From the NCBI GenBank assembly GCA_013368325.1, contig JAACJK010000017.1, positions 62,001 to 126,000 of the forward strand: a DNA stretch of 64,000 nucleotides. The letters run 5' to 3'. This DNA is from Ephemerocybe angulata. Its lineage: Eukaryota; Basidiomycota; Agaricomycetes; Agaricales; Psathyrellaceae. Made by a program: the position numbers and the translations under genes. Numbering within the stretch: the stretch's first letter is position 1; every line of letters starts with the position of its first letter. This document shows positions 1-13,219 of the stretch, in pieces. The notes under the pieces are model-generated. The model made no database searches. It had not been told where the DNA came from and saw nothing but the letters and a program-made list of their open reading frames with translations.

Positions 1-3000
1 GCAGATCGGCTTCCGACATCGGACACTTGGAACTTTCCAACATCCTTCCTGTATTCAAATTGCGCGATGGGTGGTCAAAGGCCATCGGTAGATAGCACAT
101 CTGATAGATGTCACTATTAGATCCCCTTTAATTCACGGCCGGCCACTGTGCACCTAATAGCACGATGGTTCCTCGAAGCCTGGTGGTCCTGGATAACAGT
201 AAAACTCTTTTCTGGCGGCCTAACACCGGGCGGGCTGCATGTTTCGGCGAAGTCCGCATTCAGATCGCCAATTATTCGGGAGTATACTTGTGGATTAACT
301 TAACTCCAGACCTGTATGCATGCATGAAGCGTATCTTGCAACCGCCTCGAACAGACAGACGGACGGACGGACGGGCGGATGTACATACGCGACTATCGCG
401 CACAGGCTCAACTTCTCCCATCCCGCGTCCGATTCGATATCAATTGATGCATGTACCGATAATAACACGGTCTCCGTTCGAAGCCGGAGTCGGATCACCC
501 ACACTCGAATATGGAAGAGATGAACGAACTTCGGATTCGCGATCAGGATGATGCATATGCGCGCCAGTGGTAAGCGCCCGTTGACGAACTGTTCGCCATT
601 TACATCAGAAGGTGGTTGGTACATATCGCAATCTATGTATTGCTGGGGCTCATACATACATGATGTACCTATCTCAGGCGGTGCAGGAGGGGCGAATGGA
701 ATTTCGTTCAGAGGTATGGTGGGTTTAGAGAACCGAGTCAGGGAGGCAGGAATTTGCAGGGTCTGACGGTACGACAACGGTCACTGTCTCTCAATGGGAC
801 GGACCTCGATCAAGTTCTGATTCGCATGGTGAACTGTTCTTCAGAGGGCGCCTAATGCTATGTACATCCCACCCATCCGTTCGGTCTGATTATCATCTAC
901 CGAAAATGAACATTGCAAAGTATACCGTGACCTCAATATGACCGCGAATCTAACTGAACTGCGGTTCCCCAAGCACAATTTAGTCCCCTTCTCGCCGGCC
1001 GACATGTGCGTAGGAATCATCCGAGCGGGGTGGGGTGGACCACCTTCACTCTTTCTGATCCAGGTACTAGACACCAGTGACCTCGTTAGTGGGGCCTCTA
1101 GCGCTGTACAACACTCGATGATGTTCTGATGTTGATGATAGATAAACTGTTCGTTGAACCCGCCGGTGGGTACCGTTGGACCACACTCGATCGATCGCTC
1201 TGATTCAACTGGTGAACAGTTCGATCGTCAGTAGGCAGCCGTCTAAAAACGGGCCAGACAAACGACGATGAACTGTTCGTCAATGGGCATCATCGAACAC
1301 AGCTCTAAGAACACGATAGCGAGCAGTACGTGTACTACTAGTTGGCCCACAACACTGCAAAGTCTACTACATGCCCCATTCAGATCGCAAATTATGGGCA
1401 GCCTATGAGTTCTCGTTCGCTCCCACGTATGATTCCTCTCCCGACCGTGAAGATAATAGAAAGGACAGCCTTCTCCTTTCTCTTCTCTTCTTTACTTCTC
1501 TCCGACACCTACGCACGTAGATGTGTTTGGACAATAAGCTATGACGGATTGGGGTTGATCTTTGATTGGGCGCTTGGTTGTGGGCGTGTGTGGAGGCAGG
1601 GTCCCGGGTGAGTGTGGACGCGTGTAGGTATACATGTATAGAAGCAGATATCGCACTGCCGCTGGACCTTCTTCGTAGTTTCGTGCGTCTGTTCAGTTAC
1701 TCAAACTTAGAACGACCTTGATGGAATCGTCAACCCAGTTGGCTCCGTATACTTACATACTTGGAATAATTACAGCTGTCTGCTCTACCTGGGTCACGGT
1801 AATATTCTACATGTTACTTGGATATAAGTGTCCCAAACCCATCCCATCCCGCACGCATCACGTTCGATATTCCGGCGCATCCACATATCAGATCGCGAAT
1901 CCCTCTTCAGGACGCAAGACGCCCGCCTTCTTGATACTTAACTCGTTCATTCTACAGCGTCCGTCTATGTTCGCTCAGTGATTCATCAGATCGCGAATCC
2001 CGTCGAGCGCCATCTCGATGCACACCTATAACTAAGCAGCTCAGTCACACGCACATATCTATACAGCTCAGTCCCTCAGAGGCAGCATAGAACTGAACAC
2101 GGGCGTCGAGTCGGCGGGTGATGGATGTAGACGGGCGCTTGGCCTGGCTGAAAGTTCATAATTCATTCCACAACGCGTCCATGTTCACGCACTCGCTCAA
2201 CGTCTAAGCATCTCAGTCACGAGCAGAATACACACATATATATCTGCGCAGCTAGCATAGAATACGGGCTTCGTCGGATGATGGATGTAGACGGGTGATG
2301 GATGTGGATGGGCGCTTGAAATGTGGGCGCCTGGGTGAAAGTTCGGCCGGTGCGCACGGACCATATGGTCTGTGCGGGATTCGCCATCGGTTCGTCATAC
2401 GTCCGAGTTGGGATGGCTGGGCTGGGGCTCTGAGTCAAACGAATAAACATTGGGTCGCTAGTAGTATACGGATGAAATTGAGCGCCTCGTAGTATTCGGA
2501 TAGAAAGGCTAAGATGCGGATGAAAGGCTATGATGCTGTGTAGGGATACCCAATTTGGGATGGTACGTGGCTCGAGTGCGATGAGTAAGGAGGTAGCTAT
2601 TTTGGTGCTATTATGGACAGAGGTTGCGGCTGTAATGCCTTTCGAGGAGCAGGATTGTGCGATGGGTCGCCCGCGGTAGGTACGAACGGGTGATGTGATG
2701 GCTGTTGGCATCATGATCATGTCTAAGGCGCTAATCATAGACCTCTGCGCCCTCCCCCTCGTCCCTCCCGGAGAAATTCGGATGCAGGATAGGGGCTGCA
2801 CCTGGCCTCGGGCCCAGTGGGGCGAAATACGCGCGAAGCACGGGCGGTGGGGATGGCAGAGCGTGTGCGACGCGTCGAACGCAGGGAGACGCCCAAGAGG
2901 CCCTCGATCAGTGATGAGGGATCAGAGCTTGGAGACGGGACGATCAGATGGGTGCACTGAGAGGTGCATCGGTTCGCGGATGGGGGCAGGGGGGCGCGGG

Positions 3001-3286
3001 CATGATCCGGGGAACGAGGAGGGGGTGTGCGGATGGAGATAGGGTGCGGAGATTCAACGGCGGGGCCTGAATCGGAGGTTGAAAGTGCTGGGCACGAAAG
3101 GAGAATTTTCGCCACACGCGGACGTTGGTTGGTTTGGATCGGTATCGAGCACTCTCCTGCCAGCAGCACGCACGAATCTGGCTGTACGCCCCTACACACT
3201 CGCCCTCGACCCAGCTCTCCCGCGCACCTGCTCGCTTCTTTGACGGGTTGACCATCACTGTATCAGAAACATCATCAGCCCCAGCC
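1..3286. other. gene-poor flank upstream of the GATA gene
   Basis: No reading frame here looks like a recognisable protein; the open frames are short, overlap on both strands and show no intron-linked continuation. The stretch holds short repeated motifs. CAGATCGCGAAT-like words occur near 262, 1380, 1888 and 1986. GGGCGCTT-like words occur near 2141 and 2317. A small run of GGAC repeats lies near 356-375. Low-complexity purine/pyrimidine tracts are common. The last few hundred bases are the presumed promoter and 5' UTR of the GATA gene. Confidence 0.5.
586..1278. repeat. cluster of the palindromic word GAACWGTTC
   Basis: Five copies of GAACTGTTC or a close variant lie within 700 bp: 586-594, 831-839, 1144-1152 (first base changed to A), 1214-1222 (GAACAGTTC) and 1270-1278. 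Two copies are near the word TCAATGGG. The word is a 9-bp palindrome, as expected for a dimeric DNA-binding site, but the neighbouring sequence shows no gene. It could equally be the remains of a short dispersed repeat. Confidence 0.4.
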
Positions 3287-4759
3287 ATGGCCCAGTTTGG
3301 ATGGTGCGTTGTCGTGCGATAAATAGCATCCCGCGTTCCCGCTGATCGCCACCCAGGAACGACGACGACGAGCAGCGCAAGGACGCCCCCACCCCCTCCA
3401 ACGACACGCCCCAAAAGGCCGTCCCCGCCGAGCTCATCGACCCCGCCCTGCGCCCGGACAACAACAACCCCAAACGCCCCATGTCGCGCACCCACAGGCT
3501 GCCCTCGCCCCCCGCCAGCATCATGCCCCCGCCCTCGCACTCGCCCTCGCCGAGCATCCAGAGCAGCGGCGCCACCGCCCAGGACCGCGCTACGAGCACG
3601 AGCACGCCCCCCGTGCGCCGCAGCCCCCCGACCCTGCACGGGCCGCCCCCCAGCCTCTTCTCCTCGTCGTACCACCACGACGGGCAGCAGCAGCAGCCAC
3701 GTGCCGATCTCGGGCCCCCACCCCCGGCGCACGGGGGGTACTTATACGCCCCTCCCCAGCACGGAAGCCACTCCCACTCGCAAGCGCACTCGCACCCTCC
3801 CCCGCCCCCGTTCGACCCGCGCTACGACGCCCACCACCAGCACCACCCGCCGCCGTACCACACCGCGAGCGGCCTGCCGACCCACTTTGCGAGCGTGCAG
3901 CAGCAGGGGCAGATGAGCCACCACCACCCGCACCCCGGGAGTTATGGGCACCCGCAGGCGGCGTACCCCCCGCCTGGCCAGGCGCCGGTCACGATCGTGC
4001 ACACGGACGACGCGGCGACGAAGCTCAGCGATCGCGTGAGGAGGAGGTGCTTCAACTGCTGCACCACCGACACGAGCACCTGGAGGCGGAGCAACCTCTC
4101 CCCGGGCAAAGTCGTACGTCCTTCATCACGAATCATCCCCTTTGTTCGTTCATCTACTAACCCATCTATCATCATCGCTCCTATCTACGTAGCTCTGCAA
4201 CAAGTGTGGTCTCTTCGAACGCACGCACTCGCGTCCCCGCCCAGAGCAGTTCCCCCACAAGCGCGGGCCCCTCGCCACGACCTCCCTCCAGCGCCGCACC
4301 CCGCCCGCCCAACAAGGTCAAGGTCAACCCCAACACCAGCTCCCCCCTCACGCTCAACAGCAGCAGCAGCAACATTCCCAGCATGTGCAGTACGGCGGGG
4401 GCCAGCAGCAGCACACGCTCCCGCCCATCGGCGGGCAGTACACCTACAGCCACCCGAGCATCGCGCCGCTCAGCGGGGGGCCGGGCGACCGGCATGGTGG
4501 GCTGCCCGGCTTGGGGCCTTGGGTGGACAACGGGCCTCCCCCTCCTCAGTCTCAGCAGCAGGGGCACTCGCAGCATGGGCCGAACTCGCATAGTGGACCT
4601 GCGAGCCATGGGTCGCATGGGCCGAGCTCGCACAATGGCGGTAATGGTAATGGTAATGGTGGTGGAGGGGCGTCGGGGTCGGCGAATGGGAATGGGAATG
4701 GGAGTGGGGGTGGGGGTGGGGTGGGAGGAGGGAGAGTGGGGGCGGGAGTCCGGGGTTGA
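3287..4759 (+). CDS. GATA-type zinc-finger transcription factor
   Basis: This is a nuclear DNA-binding regulator, expected to bind GATA core sites. Three exons are supported: 3287-3303, 3357-4113 and 4193-4759. The 53-nt intron 1 (GTGCGT..CAG) and 79-nt intron 2 (GTACGT..TAG, branch word CTAAC) both join in frame. The protein starts MAQFGWNDDDEQ, followed by about 230 residues rich in Pro, His, Ser and Gln. It then has one C4 GATA finger starting CFNCCTTDTSTWRR; its second cysteine pair, LCNKCGLFERTHS, begins exactly at intron 2. The basic tail after the finger has RPRPEQFPHKRG. The C-terminus is Gln/His/Gly-rich. The finger loop is one residue or so longer than the classic form, as in several fungal subfamilies. 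The start is chosen because the short first exon splices in frame. The open frame ends at 4759 inside a G-run, but a convincing C-terminus continues in another frame to 4854. Confidence 0.85.
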
Positions 4760-4854
4760 CGAGTCGGTTGCCGACGCCGCCGCCGAGCTTGAGTAGGAGT
4801 GTGAACACGAGTGGGGAGAGTCTTAGGGAGGATGGGAGGGATGGGCGCGAGTAG
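4760..4854 (+). other. out-of-frame continuation of the GATA protein C-terminus
   Basis: Reading from 4744 in the frame one base off the GATA frame gives a natural-looking tail, with LTSRLPTPPPSLSRS followed by NTSGESLREDGRDGRE and a TAG at 4852-4854. The frame change falls in the G-rich run at about 4690-4745. I could not find an intron of suitable length there. A one-base indel, real or an assembly error in the G-run, is the simplest explanation. Confidence 0.5.
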
Positions 4855-7800
4855 AGCCGAGGTCGATGGTCGATGCGAGGTCGGTGTCGAGGTCGGTGTC
4901 GAGGTCGAGGTCGGTGTGAGGATGAGGTGGAATGTGAAATGTTTCTTTTCTTTTCTTTATGCTGTTTTCTTCCCATAGTTGCGCGACGGCGTCGTCGTGT
5001 TCTCTTTCTCTTTCTCTCTCTACCTTAATCCCTCCTCATTCTTCCTTCTGTTGCGACTCGTTCTCGACGTTCCCTATTCATAGTTGTTTGTTGTATTGAC
5101 CGACGCTCTTCGGCTCGGTATCATACGTATCCTTTCTTCTTTCTTTCTTTCATTCTCGCTTCTTTCTCGCTCGTAGCCTCGTACTGACTGACTTGTTTGT
5201 GTGTTTTACTCTACTCGATACTTGATACTCGATACTCGTTCGTACATGTGTGTTGTGTTTGTGTATTGTTCGTGCTTGCTCGTATTTTTATTATAAACTT
5301 TGTTTTGGCAAACTTTGGGTGCGACGAGTGCGATGGGACTAGTACTGATGCTTAGGGGTGAGTACGATTAGGGCTAGGGAGAATGCCGCCTAGAGAGCGA
5401 ACTGTACCTGGGGTAAGGATCATCGCAAGAAGGTCGGTCGGTCGGTCGCTCCTGCGATGAAGAAATCAATCTATTTTGGTGGTGCGTTCCTGGTAGTGCG
5501 CGGTCGGTCGGGGAGTTCGTGTATCATGATGAGGTATCAGGATGTTAGGGAGAAGCGCGATGCATATGCGGATTTGGGTTTTGCCATTTGGCGCCTGTGG
5601 TATGTGGGGGCTTGCTTCTATGTGGCTTGGACTCTTGGGGGAGGTGGAGCGGGGTGGGAGACGGTGATTGAGTGTTTGAAGACCGGGGTCGAACGGGGAT
5701 TCTTGTGGTTATTTCGATGGGGGTGTGATTGGAGGGATTGATTTGGCGCTTAAGTTTTACTGAGGGTATGTAGGCGCTTTGGTAGGGTTTGTTGGACTCT
5801 TTCTCTAGGTATATTGGATTGGATAGTATATGCGTCATAGATTTGGATCTCTAGTATGGGAAGGTATTCCGTTGGTACAGGTTAGAGTATATGCTAACAT
5901 CTACGACTTTCGAAGCTTGAGAAAGGACGATCTGATGCCTCCTATAATCTGGCCCGCTTACCTTTCCCCAGTGCGCCAGTACTGGCGATTCTCCCTCCAT
6001 GATAGGGTAGGTAAGTGGTGGGTGGAAGTGCGACTTGATAGGTACTGCACTGGCCTTCTGGAGAAACGGGTTCCGGAGTCGCTCGCAGAACGCAGCAGTG
6101 ATACGTGCGTGATTCAAGAGAGGATTCATGCTCAGAAAGTGCGATGGATGTACGATGTACGATGTACTCTGAAAGGTTCTAGATGGGTGTAGTAGTCTGC
6201 GTGTCTGCCCTGCTGATTCTTGGATGTATGCGCGGAAGAAGGTTGATATCGATGCAGCGACGTCTCAAAGATGCTGATGCTCAGGATCAACACGCTCTCG
6301 AACGAACGGTCGCTCGAAGCGTCGAACGCTTTATTTCATATAAAGGAGAGTACGAGCGAGAAGTGGGGGCGGAGAAGCCATGGAATCGAAGCAGCACGGA
6401 TGAACGCACGTATAAAACGTCATGCTGCTGCGTCGAGTGCGGAGGGGGAGTCAAATGAGGAGAGGATCTGGGGATTCGGTCCTAGCTTCCTCTTCCCAAT
6501 CCATCTGAATCCGAGTCCTCGTCCCCGCTACCCCCTCGCTTTGATCTTCTTTCCCCTCGAGCCACGGTTCTTCGCGCCTTCGCGCGTTTAATAACGCTAA
6601 AGCTAACAGCTAGGTATGCGTGCTATGTACATCCTACGTAGCGGTGGCGCTGCATCACCATCGGTGTTCAGTCTATGAACTTTAGTGCCTCTGTCAATGA
6701 TATGATATGATACAATCGAGGAAGCCTGATCGATCGATGGATGGACGGGCGGACGCTCTATCAGCTTTCTCGGAAATCGAACTTACTTGTATGTATGTGG
6801 AGGTACTATATCACTGAATCACTGTATCACTGCTGTATCAGTCTATCATGATTTTATCATATCACTTTTGACTGTATCAGTGATCCCTGCCCCGCCCAAC
6901 GCAGCCCAAAGTGTTCGTATATGATAATATAGCCCAACTGTCTTCTACTTTATTTTCCGACCTCGTTTGTTCTTTCTCCGGGCATGGACGGTCTCAGGGG
7001 TACAAGCATCAGCTGCCGTATCACATATGGTATCATATCCACGCTTCCCAGTTTCATGAATTCGAAGCAAAGAAAGTTCATTCGCAAGTAGGCAGACCGG
7101 GGTACATCGTACATACTTACAGCCCAAGATGGTACATAGCCTCGACACAAGACCTACCTCTACCTACCTCCGCTTGTGAGAGCGGGAGTAGTTGAACCTG
7201 CCCAGGATGGGCGCAATAATCAATCGATGGGAACATATGTACCATCTGATGCTGGACCCATGTGCGAGGAGCCTGCAAGGGGCGCCTCGGCCCTCGGTGT
7301 GTTGCGAGGGGCGAGGGGATGGATCAGAGGGTTCTGATGTTTTATCATATGGGTGTGATCCGTGTCGTATGTATGGGTGTTTATGTTTATGGCTACGTTT
7401 ACGTGACCGAGGAGAAGGAGGGAGGAATGTAGGCGCCGGGGTACGAGGAGAGCTGGAATAGGTAAGTACATATAGGGGTGTTGAGAATATACATGGGTGA
7501 TAAGTATAGGTCGGTACGTGGATAGGTACGTGTGAGGCTGGAGCGAGCGCACGGAGGATCGTGCTTGTTCTCAAGTCGCGACTCGGCGTAAGTAACTGCG
7601 GAGGTGGCGCAAGCGGTATCCATAGCTATGAGGAACTGCTGCTCACACAGTGCGCATGTGAAATCGCTGTAGATGAGAAAAGGGCGCCGGGGATGGTGAA
7701 ATGGGGCCCGGGCTTCCACGGGCTTGACTAATTGGATTGGGGTAGGCTCTCTTGCACGGCGAGCCCTGCATAGTCGGGTGTGCGATATACCGAGGGGTTT

Positions 7801-10792
7801 TTCAAATGTACTCGGCGGAAGAAACGCATATATGTGGTCGAAAGTGAGCTTCAAGCTGGGCTTCGTGGGGTACGACTAGATATTGGATGGAGGAGCGTCT
7901 CTGGGTACCGCCGCGAAGTCTCTGGACGGATATATACATGCATACATGCACCCACGCGCACGGAGTTATGTGGGTCCGTGTATCGTGTAGGTAGGGCTGT
8001 GGCTTGGCCCTGCTTGGCCTCGCTGGACCAATTGCAAGAGGGATATGTTTAGGCGCCGAGGCGGCCGACGAGCTCGGGCACGAGGTAGCGTTCGCCAGTT
8101 AAGCTTTCTACTGCGCCGGAGGTGTCCTCGTGCCGCACTACCATCCTCCGCAAGTGACTCAAGAGAGTCGAAAACGCACAGGTACTGCGGTATTTGGTAC
8201 CATCGCGGAGGTACGAGCATAGGCGATTAATCAAGCCATCGCAGCCTGCGTCATCCATCGTATGTATGGTGATTGGTGGTGGGTGATGAGAACATTGTAA
8301 CGGGGGTAGTTGGGATTGTGCCCCTTGTGATGATGGATAAATGAAATCAGATGTAGTCAGATGTCCAGGCCTGCATCCATATGGCGATAGCACGGCTACT
8401 TAGTTTTCTCGCCTGAGGAGTTTGGGCGCCGACGCAGCACTGGGTGTGAGTGAGCTGGAAGGGATCGATGGCGTTGCATGGCCTTGTTCCCGTGTCGGAC
8501 TTAGGATATGTTCTCCTATGGCAGCCTATGGCACAGCATTCTACCAGATATACTTAACAAGGTTTGAGTTTGGGCGAGGGGCGTGGCTAAGTGGGAGTCT
8601 GTGGTGAGATGCGTACCAGCGTCTTCTATGTGTATGGTTTATACGGGATTCTTGCGCTGTATGGTGTCGGGAGGGGCGTCTAGATTAGATATGCATCGCC
8701 CTGGAACCTCGTGTAGGCAGTTCTTGGTCGTTCAAATTTCACCCTTGGTGTGCAGTGGAACGGATGGAGGTTCAAGTGCGTTGCGATGAGGTCATCGATT
8801 TGACGCCCAAGTTGCAAGTGCGGAACAGACGAAGGATCAAGCCACAGTGTGATCCATTCTCCCTCATCCCGTCTCATATGTGCCTCGATGAATACACTTA
8901 GCTGTGATCATACATAGCCTGTCATAATCATGGAGCCCCGCGATCATCATCCCACTATAGAAGAACTTCCAAATGTATACCAACACGAGCGAAGGTGATA
9001 AGAACAGTGATATGATCAGGGTGATGGACATACACCGATTTCTCGAAGGTATATTTACAGTAGGTAGTTCACCGAGTAGAAGGGTGTATGATTGAGGTAG
9101 TGCGGGGTGGTGGCTCCGATTCAGGGAGGCCTGCGATTATAAAGCGATTATACCAGGAAAAGATATCTAAAGATCGTCAAATAAGTTGGAGGTAAAGGCT
9201 CTAGGCCCAGTGTGCCCCACCCCTCTGTCCGCTTGAATCCCCTATAGTACTCACTAAGCTCGAGTGGAACGCGTATCCGGATAGAATCAGGCCAAAGGAC
9301 TCAAGGAAGCACACCCCTACTTCCAAACGCCAACGAGTTCCTTACCAGTCGGATATTCTCCTCAGCGAAGCAGCGATCATCCCCTAACGCTCGAAGCCTT
9401 TCCTCATAAAATTAAACGAAAGGTGCGTCACCCAACGTTCGCGGGTGGCCATAGCATTTAGATTGATTCGCACCGTTCGACGATGCACAGTGGCACAGTG
9501 AGGCTATCTGATATAGCAGGCTTCACCCCGGATGCAGGCCCGGCTGCCTAGCATGCGACGAGGATGGCATCGCGAACTGCGACAATGTACATAATAGACG
9601 TCGCTAGAGGATCAGACTTTGTTCCAGAGCCTAGATCCGGGGTGTTGGTGCCTTACAAGTTGTCTTCCTTTCGACCTCCTTAGTCGTTCGTTGTTTACAT
9701 CATCCTTGCTCGATGTTGAGCTCGTAGTATCCTCCACTCCGGATGGTCGGTAGTTCACCGTTCGCCGACTGGCAATTTGATCTAGTCCAAACTTGGAGGT
9801 AGGTGGGCTCAGCTGACCCGATTATCCAGGGGGTTCGACACTTCTCCATGAATCTATACTCGTTCTGGGCAACTCTCCTCACGTTCTACTTGGTTGAATT
9901 CAGTAGATGTCGAAACCTCCGAATATCCTGTGGTCCTTAAGTGCCGCACAGCCCGCGCTCGAATAAACATAAGGTGGAATTTCGAAAGTGCGTCGCCGAA
10001 GTGGTATGTCGACTAAGTGATAAGTTCCCCCACTTGAGCTGACGACCTTTTGACGAAGGCCTTTTCAAAGTGCGTGCTAAACGCACCAATCCGTCCCGGA
10101 TGCCGAGATTAATCGTGCAATATGAAGCCAATATTAAATTTCAGTACACGAGCCAGAAGTCCTGTCCCAAGAGAAAACCCAGGGTGGCCGAATTGTTTAT
10201 TCTCATTCCTAATGGCGCTGGCTGTATTAGACAGTTAGCAGGTATGGCCGTGGAGAGAACGCGTTGGGAACACCTATGACGTCTGGTGAGAATCCATCCA
10301 TCCTTCTGCTTTGTGATGATAATGCGTGTTCCCAGAAGCCGTGGAACGTTGAACGAGCATCTGGCTTTGACGTATCTTCGCAGCTTCTATCAGGTGGACG
10401 CGAGTACTTCCTGCACACGGATCTATATTCGCGGTGCTTTGGCATAATTGAATTAGACATATCAGGAAGAGTTCCGTTTCCAGGGTTCCTTCTGTTCGTA
10501 CCTCGACCAGGCCATTTCGCCAACATTCTCTGGGAATCGGACATTGTTCAGTAGCGATCATTAAGTGCATTTGAGAATTTCCAAGTATGCATGTATATTC
10601 GGGGGAATCGGCGAATCAAAGCGGAGGGACTTCGAGCGGGTTCAAGTCGACCATTCAGGAGAGTACAAGATGGATGCCATATAGTTGTACGTTAATACAC
10701 GAGGAAAGTGCGGGGATGCGAACTAGAGGACGAATTCCGCTACTAGTTTGTGTCAGGATATGAGATCCAGGCCTGCAGCCACCTTCAGAACC
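4855..10792. other. long gene-poor stretch
   Basis: I find no gene I can support in these 5.9 kb. The first 450 bases look like the 3' UTR of the GATA gene, with CT-rich microsatellite runs (TTCT repeats near 5135-5165). A GGTCGGTC run lies near 5433. An ATCACTGTATCA-type minirepeat lies at about 6810-6890. Short open frames on the minus strand at 8393-8049 (114 aa, containing MDDAGCDGLINRLCSYLRDG) and 7854-7399 have some coding flavour. They match nothing I know and have no convincing splice partners. Open frames at 10227-10554 overlap on both strands and are treated as chance. Confidence 0.5.
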
Positions 10793-12504
10793 TCAAGTTG
10801 CTGTCGCAGTGGCGAGCGGGATGGTCGTTGATACAGCACCGCACTGTGAATCTGGTATCGGAGTAGCCGACGCAGGTCCGTACTGTATAGGGTTGCACCC
10901 CGGAAGTTCCTTGAGATCTATTCAAAACGATTATCCGTAAGCTCTCCATTAACGCGCAAGGGAGATTAAACAGCCTTACAAGTTCCCTCTGTCACTTCTT
11001 CGACCTGAACGGACTTCGAACACGAGTTCATCTCCTCGTCGGTCTGCAGTGTCAACCCACCCTGATCCCGGCATGTCTCAGGTTGGCCGAAAATATCAAC
11101 GCAGTTGTCCATGGCACGCTGGAGAGCGTCTCCCTCCCATCCGAACAGGTAGTCTCCGTGGTGTCCGAATCCAGTTCTAAGACCATTGAACAAACGTCAG
11201 TGGTCAGCGAGTCTCGCTAGAGTAGAGCACGACGCACGGATCGCCCATACTCAGGACCAGAGGCTGGCTTCCGTCTGTAGGCCAAACATCGTGGAACTTT
11301 GGTGTATCCCAGACCGTTTCGAGGAAGACCATGGGGATGCGAACCGGGTGCGTCGATGGGCAGGCTCCATCCATGAGAATAATCCCAGCATTTGGGTTGA
11401 CGGTACCTTGCATGAAGGATACGTGACTCTAAATCGTTCAATTCAAGGAGGTCAGGATGAGCGACGGAACTCAAACTTCAGGTAGTTCTGTATCACATAC
11501 ACTGTGGTCAGGCGTATCCGTATTCTTTCCATCCCAGCACCTGTTGCATATTGTCCGATGAGAAGGTACGTCGAAACGAATGACGGGCGACTCACGAAGG
11601 GAAGAAGGTGTTCGAACGTATACCACCTGGACATTTCTTTTTCGGGAGCTCGAATGTATCGTATGGACCTCCACCAGGGGGGAAGCTATTGCTTGGGTCG
11701 CCGAAATCTTTACTTTCCCAGCACCGGAAGGTCAACGACCATGCTTCTGGAGATGTTGGATCGAGAGCCGGACGGCTTCGCCTCATGGGGTCGCCTGTGA
11801 TCATTCGGAAACCCTGTGTGGTCATTCTCAATATCGAATACGCTTGAGACGTGACTTGGCGCGTACCTTGGGAAACGCAGTCACTTTCTCGCTCGTTGGT
11901 GGCTGTATATAGTAGACTGTCATCCCGCCATGCGGAAGGCCGACGAATGCATTTTCAATTTGGGGCACCTCAGCGCCCAGTGAATAGTCGTTCAGAATCT
12001 ATGGAATGTATGCTTACTCGAATGTATGAGCCGTTGGGGTGCTTGAAATACATCACAGCAGTCCAATAGTTCGACTTATTCTCTTTGAAGCGGCATGTTG
12101 TGCACGTTGCGATGTTGGGAAGGTCGAGCGATGGGTCCATCGTCAAATTGAATCTAGTCACCATATCAGCACACGGCGGGCCAGGAAAGGTCACCTATGG
12201 GGTATGACTGACGCATTCTACAATAAATTCAAATATTAGATTGTCAATACACTTTGCTACGTCCTTGGGAAGAACTTCGGTGAAACTCACTCCTCCAATA
12301 ATTTGGTGAAGATGAGGGGATACGACACCAGGAGTCACCAATCTGCGGCGTTGAGGTTCAGCTCTATATGAGAGAAGTATATCGTGAAGGTTTTGCTCAC
12401 GGGTCAAATCGCTCGGTGACCAGCTGGCTGCAGGGAAACCTAATAAGCGCCCGTGCCGATGAGGCGACGCCGGCGATAGCCAGGAGGGACGTCCAGAGAA
12501 CCAT
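10793..12504 (-). CDS. secreted DUF1996-domain protein
   Basis: This is a fungal secreted protein of the DUF1996 family; the biochemical function is unknown, and related proteins often carry carbohydrate-binding or WSC modules. Ten exons join in frame to about 389 aa: 12504-12401, 12342-12291, 12217-12213, 12153-12018, 11968-11867, 11813-11596, 11540-11501, 11428-11238, 11176-10980, 10917-10793. It starts with a signal peptide (MVLWTSLLAIAGVASSARA). Family motifs follow in order: LVTPGVVSPHLHQIIGG, TCTTCRFKENKSNYWTAVMY, GGMTVYYIQPP, GFRMITGDP, CPGGIRSNTFFPSCWDGKN, CPSTHPVRIP, DGSQPLVLSMGDPTG, FGHHGDYLFGWEGDALQRA and LPGCNPIQYGPASAT. Exon 3 is only 5 nt and completes GGNAFN. A 40-nt GT..AG stretch within exon 8 is treated as coding because it is very short and open. 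The exact C-terminus is less certain, since another frame stays open just past the stop. Confidence 0.85.
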
Positions 12505-13219
12505 AATTAAACTTGGTAGGGGACTGGATACAGGGCGGGGTCTTGATTTCGAGCTATCATTCTATTTATCCATTGTCAGAGCAGGTCATACGGGGTGAGG
12601 AGCTCCGTTGCTGATAGGATGTTGTCGGACGAAGATTGGATACTTCGAGGCAATATCGGGGTGTGAGGTCACAGAGAAGCAGCGGCTTGGAGTAGCCAAT
12701 AGTGTCGCTGTGTTTGTCTGAAGAAGAGCTTGTCAACCCAAGCCGAGAGCGATAGAAGCAATGAGTCCTAATTTCGGCCGAGGTTTAGGATAATTGTTCT
12801 TTGGTACTCAACCGCCTGGTAGAGACGGTTTAAACTTTATTCCAGTGACAATTGAGTGACAAGATGTACGACTTAATGTTGAATGACAAAGTCCACTTGC
12901 AGAACACACAGCAGCAAACTGGATATAGTGCTCGTAGTATCCTCATCAACATTGATGTATGGCACATAAGCCTACCTGCGGGTCAACTCACTCGTCTTTG
13001 CCCAGCAAAAGAGCGCTAATCCATATTCCCTAGGGCGTTTCCCTTCACGTAACTGGATTTTGGATATCGTATGCATAGATTCCCTCATGCTCCGTGTATC
13101 ATCAGCTAGACTGTACGAAACTCACATCTCATGGGGATGCGTTCGAGTCATATCCAGCGTCACGGGCACACGCTCCTGCAGTACAAAATCAAGCCGCCCA
13201 GATTGTTCTCATACCCACC
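12505..13219. other. intergenic region between DUF1996 and GNAT genes
   Basis: This 715-bp divergent intergenic stretch should contain the promoters of both neighbours. I see no strong TATA box or repeat. An open frame reaches upstream of the GNAT start to 13094 but shows no family resemblance there. Confidence 0.45.

Noticed and set aside
2735..3732. Long minus-strand frames antisense to the GATA gene
   Set aside because: They are complements of Pro/Ser/His-rich coding sequence in GC-rich DNA; the plus-strand gene has a clear zinc finger and good splice sites.
12343..12400. A 37-nt version of the first DUF1996 intron ending at CATATAG
   Set aside because: It would insert AEPQRRR before LVTPG; the 58-nt version ending at CGCCGCAG gives the family's FDP-LVTPG join.
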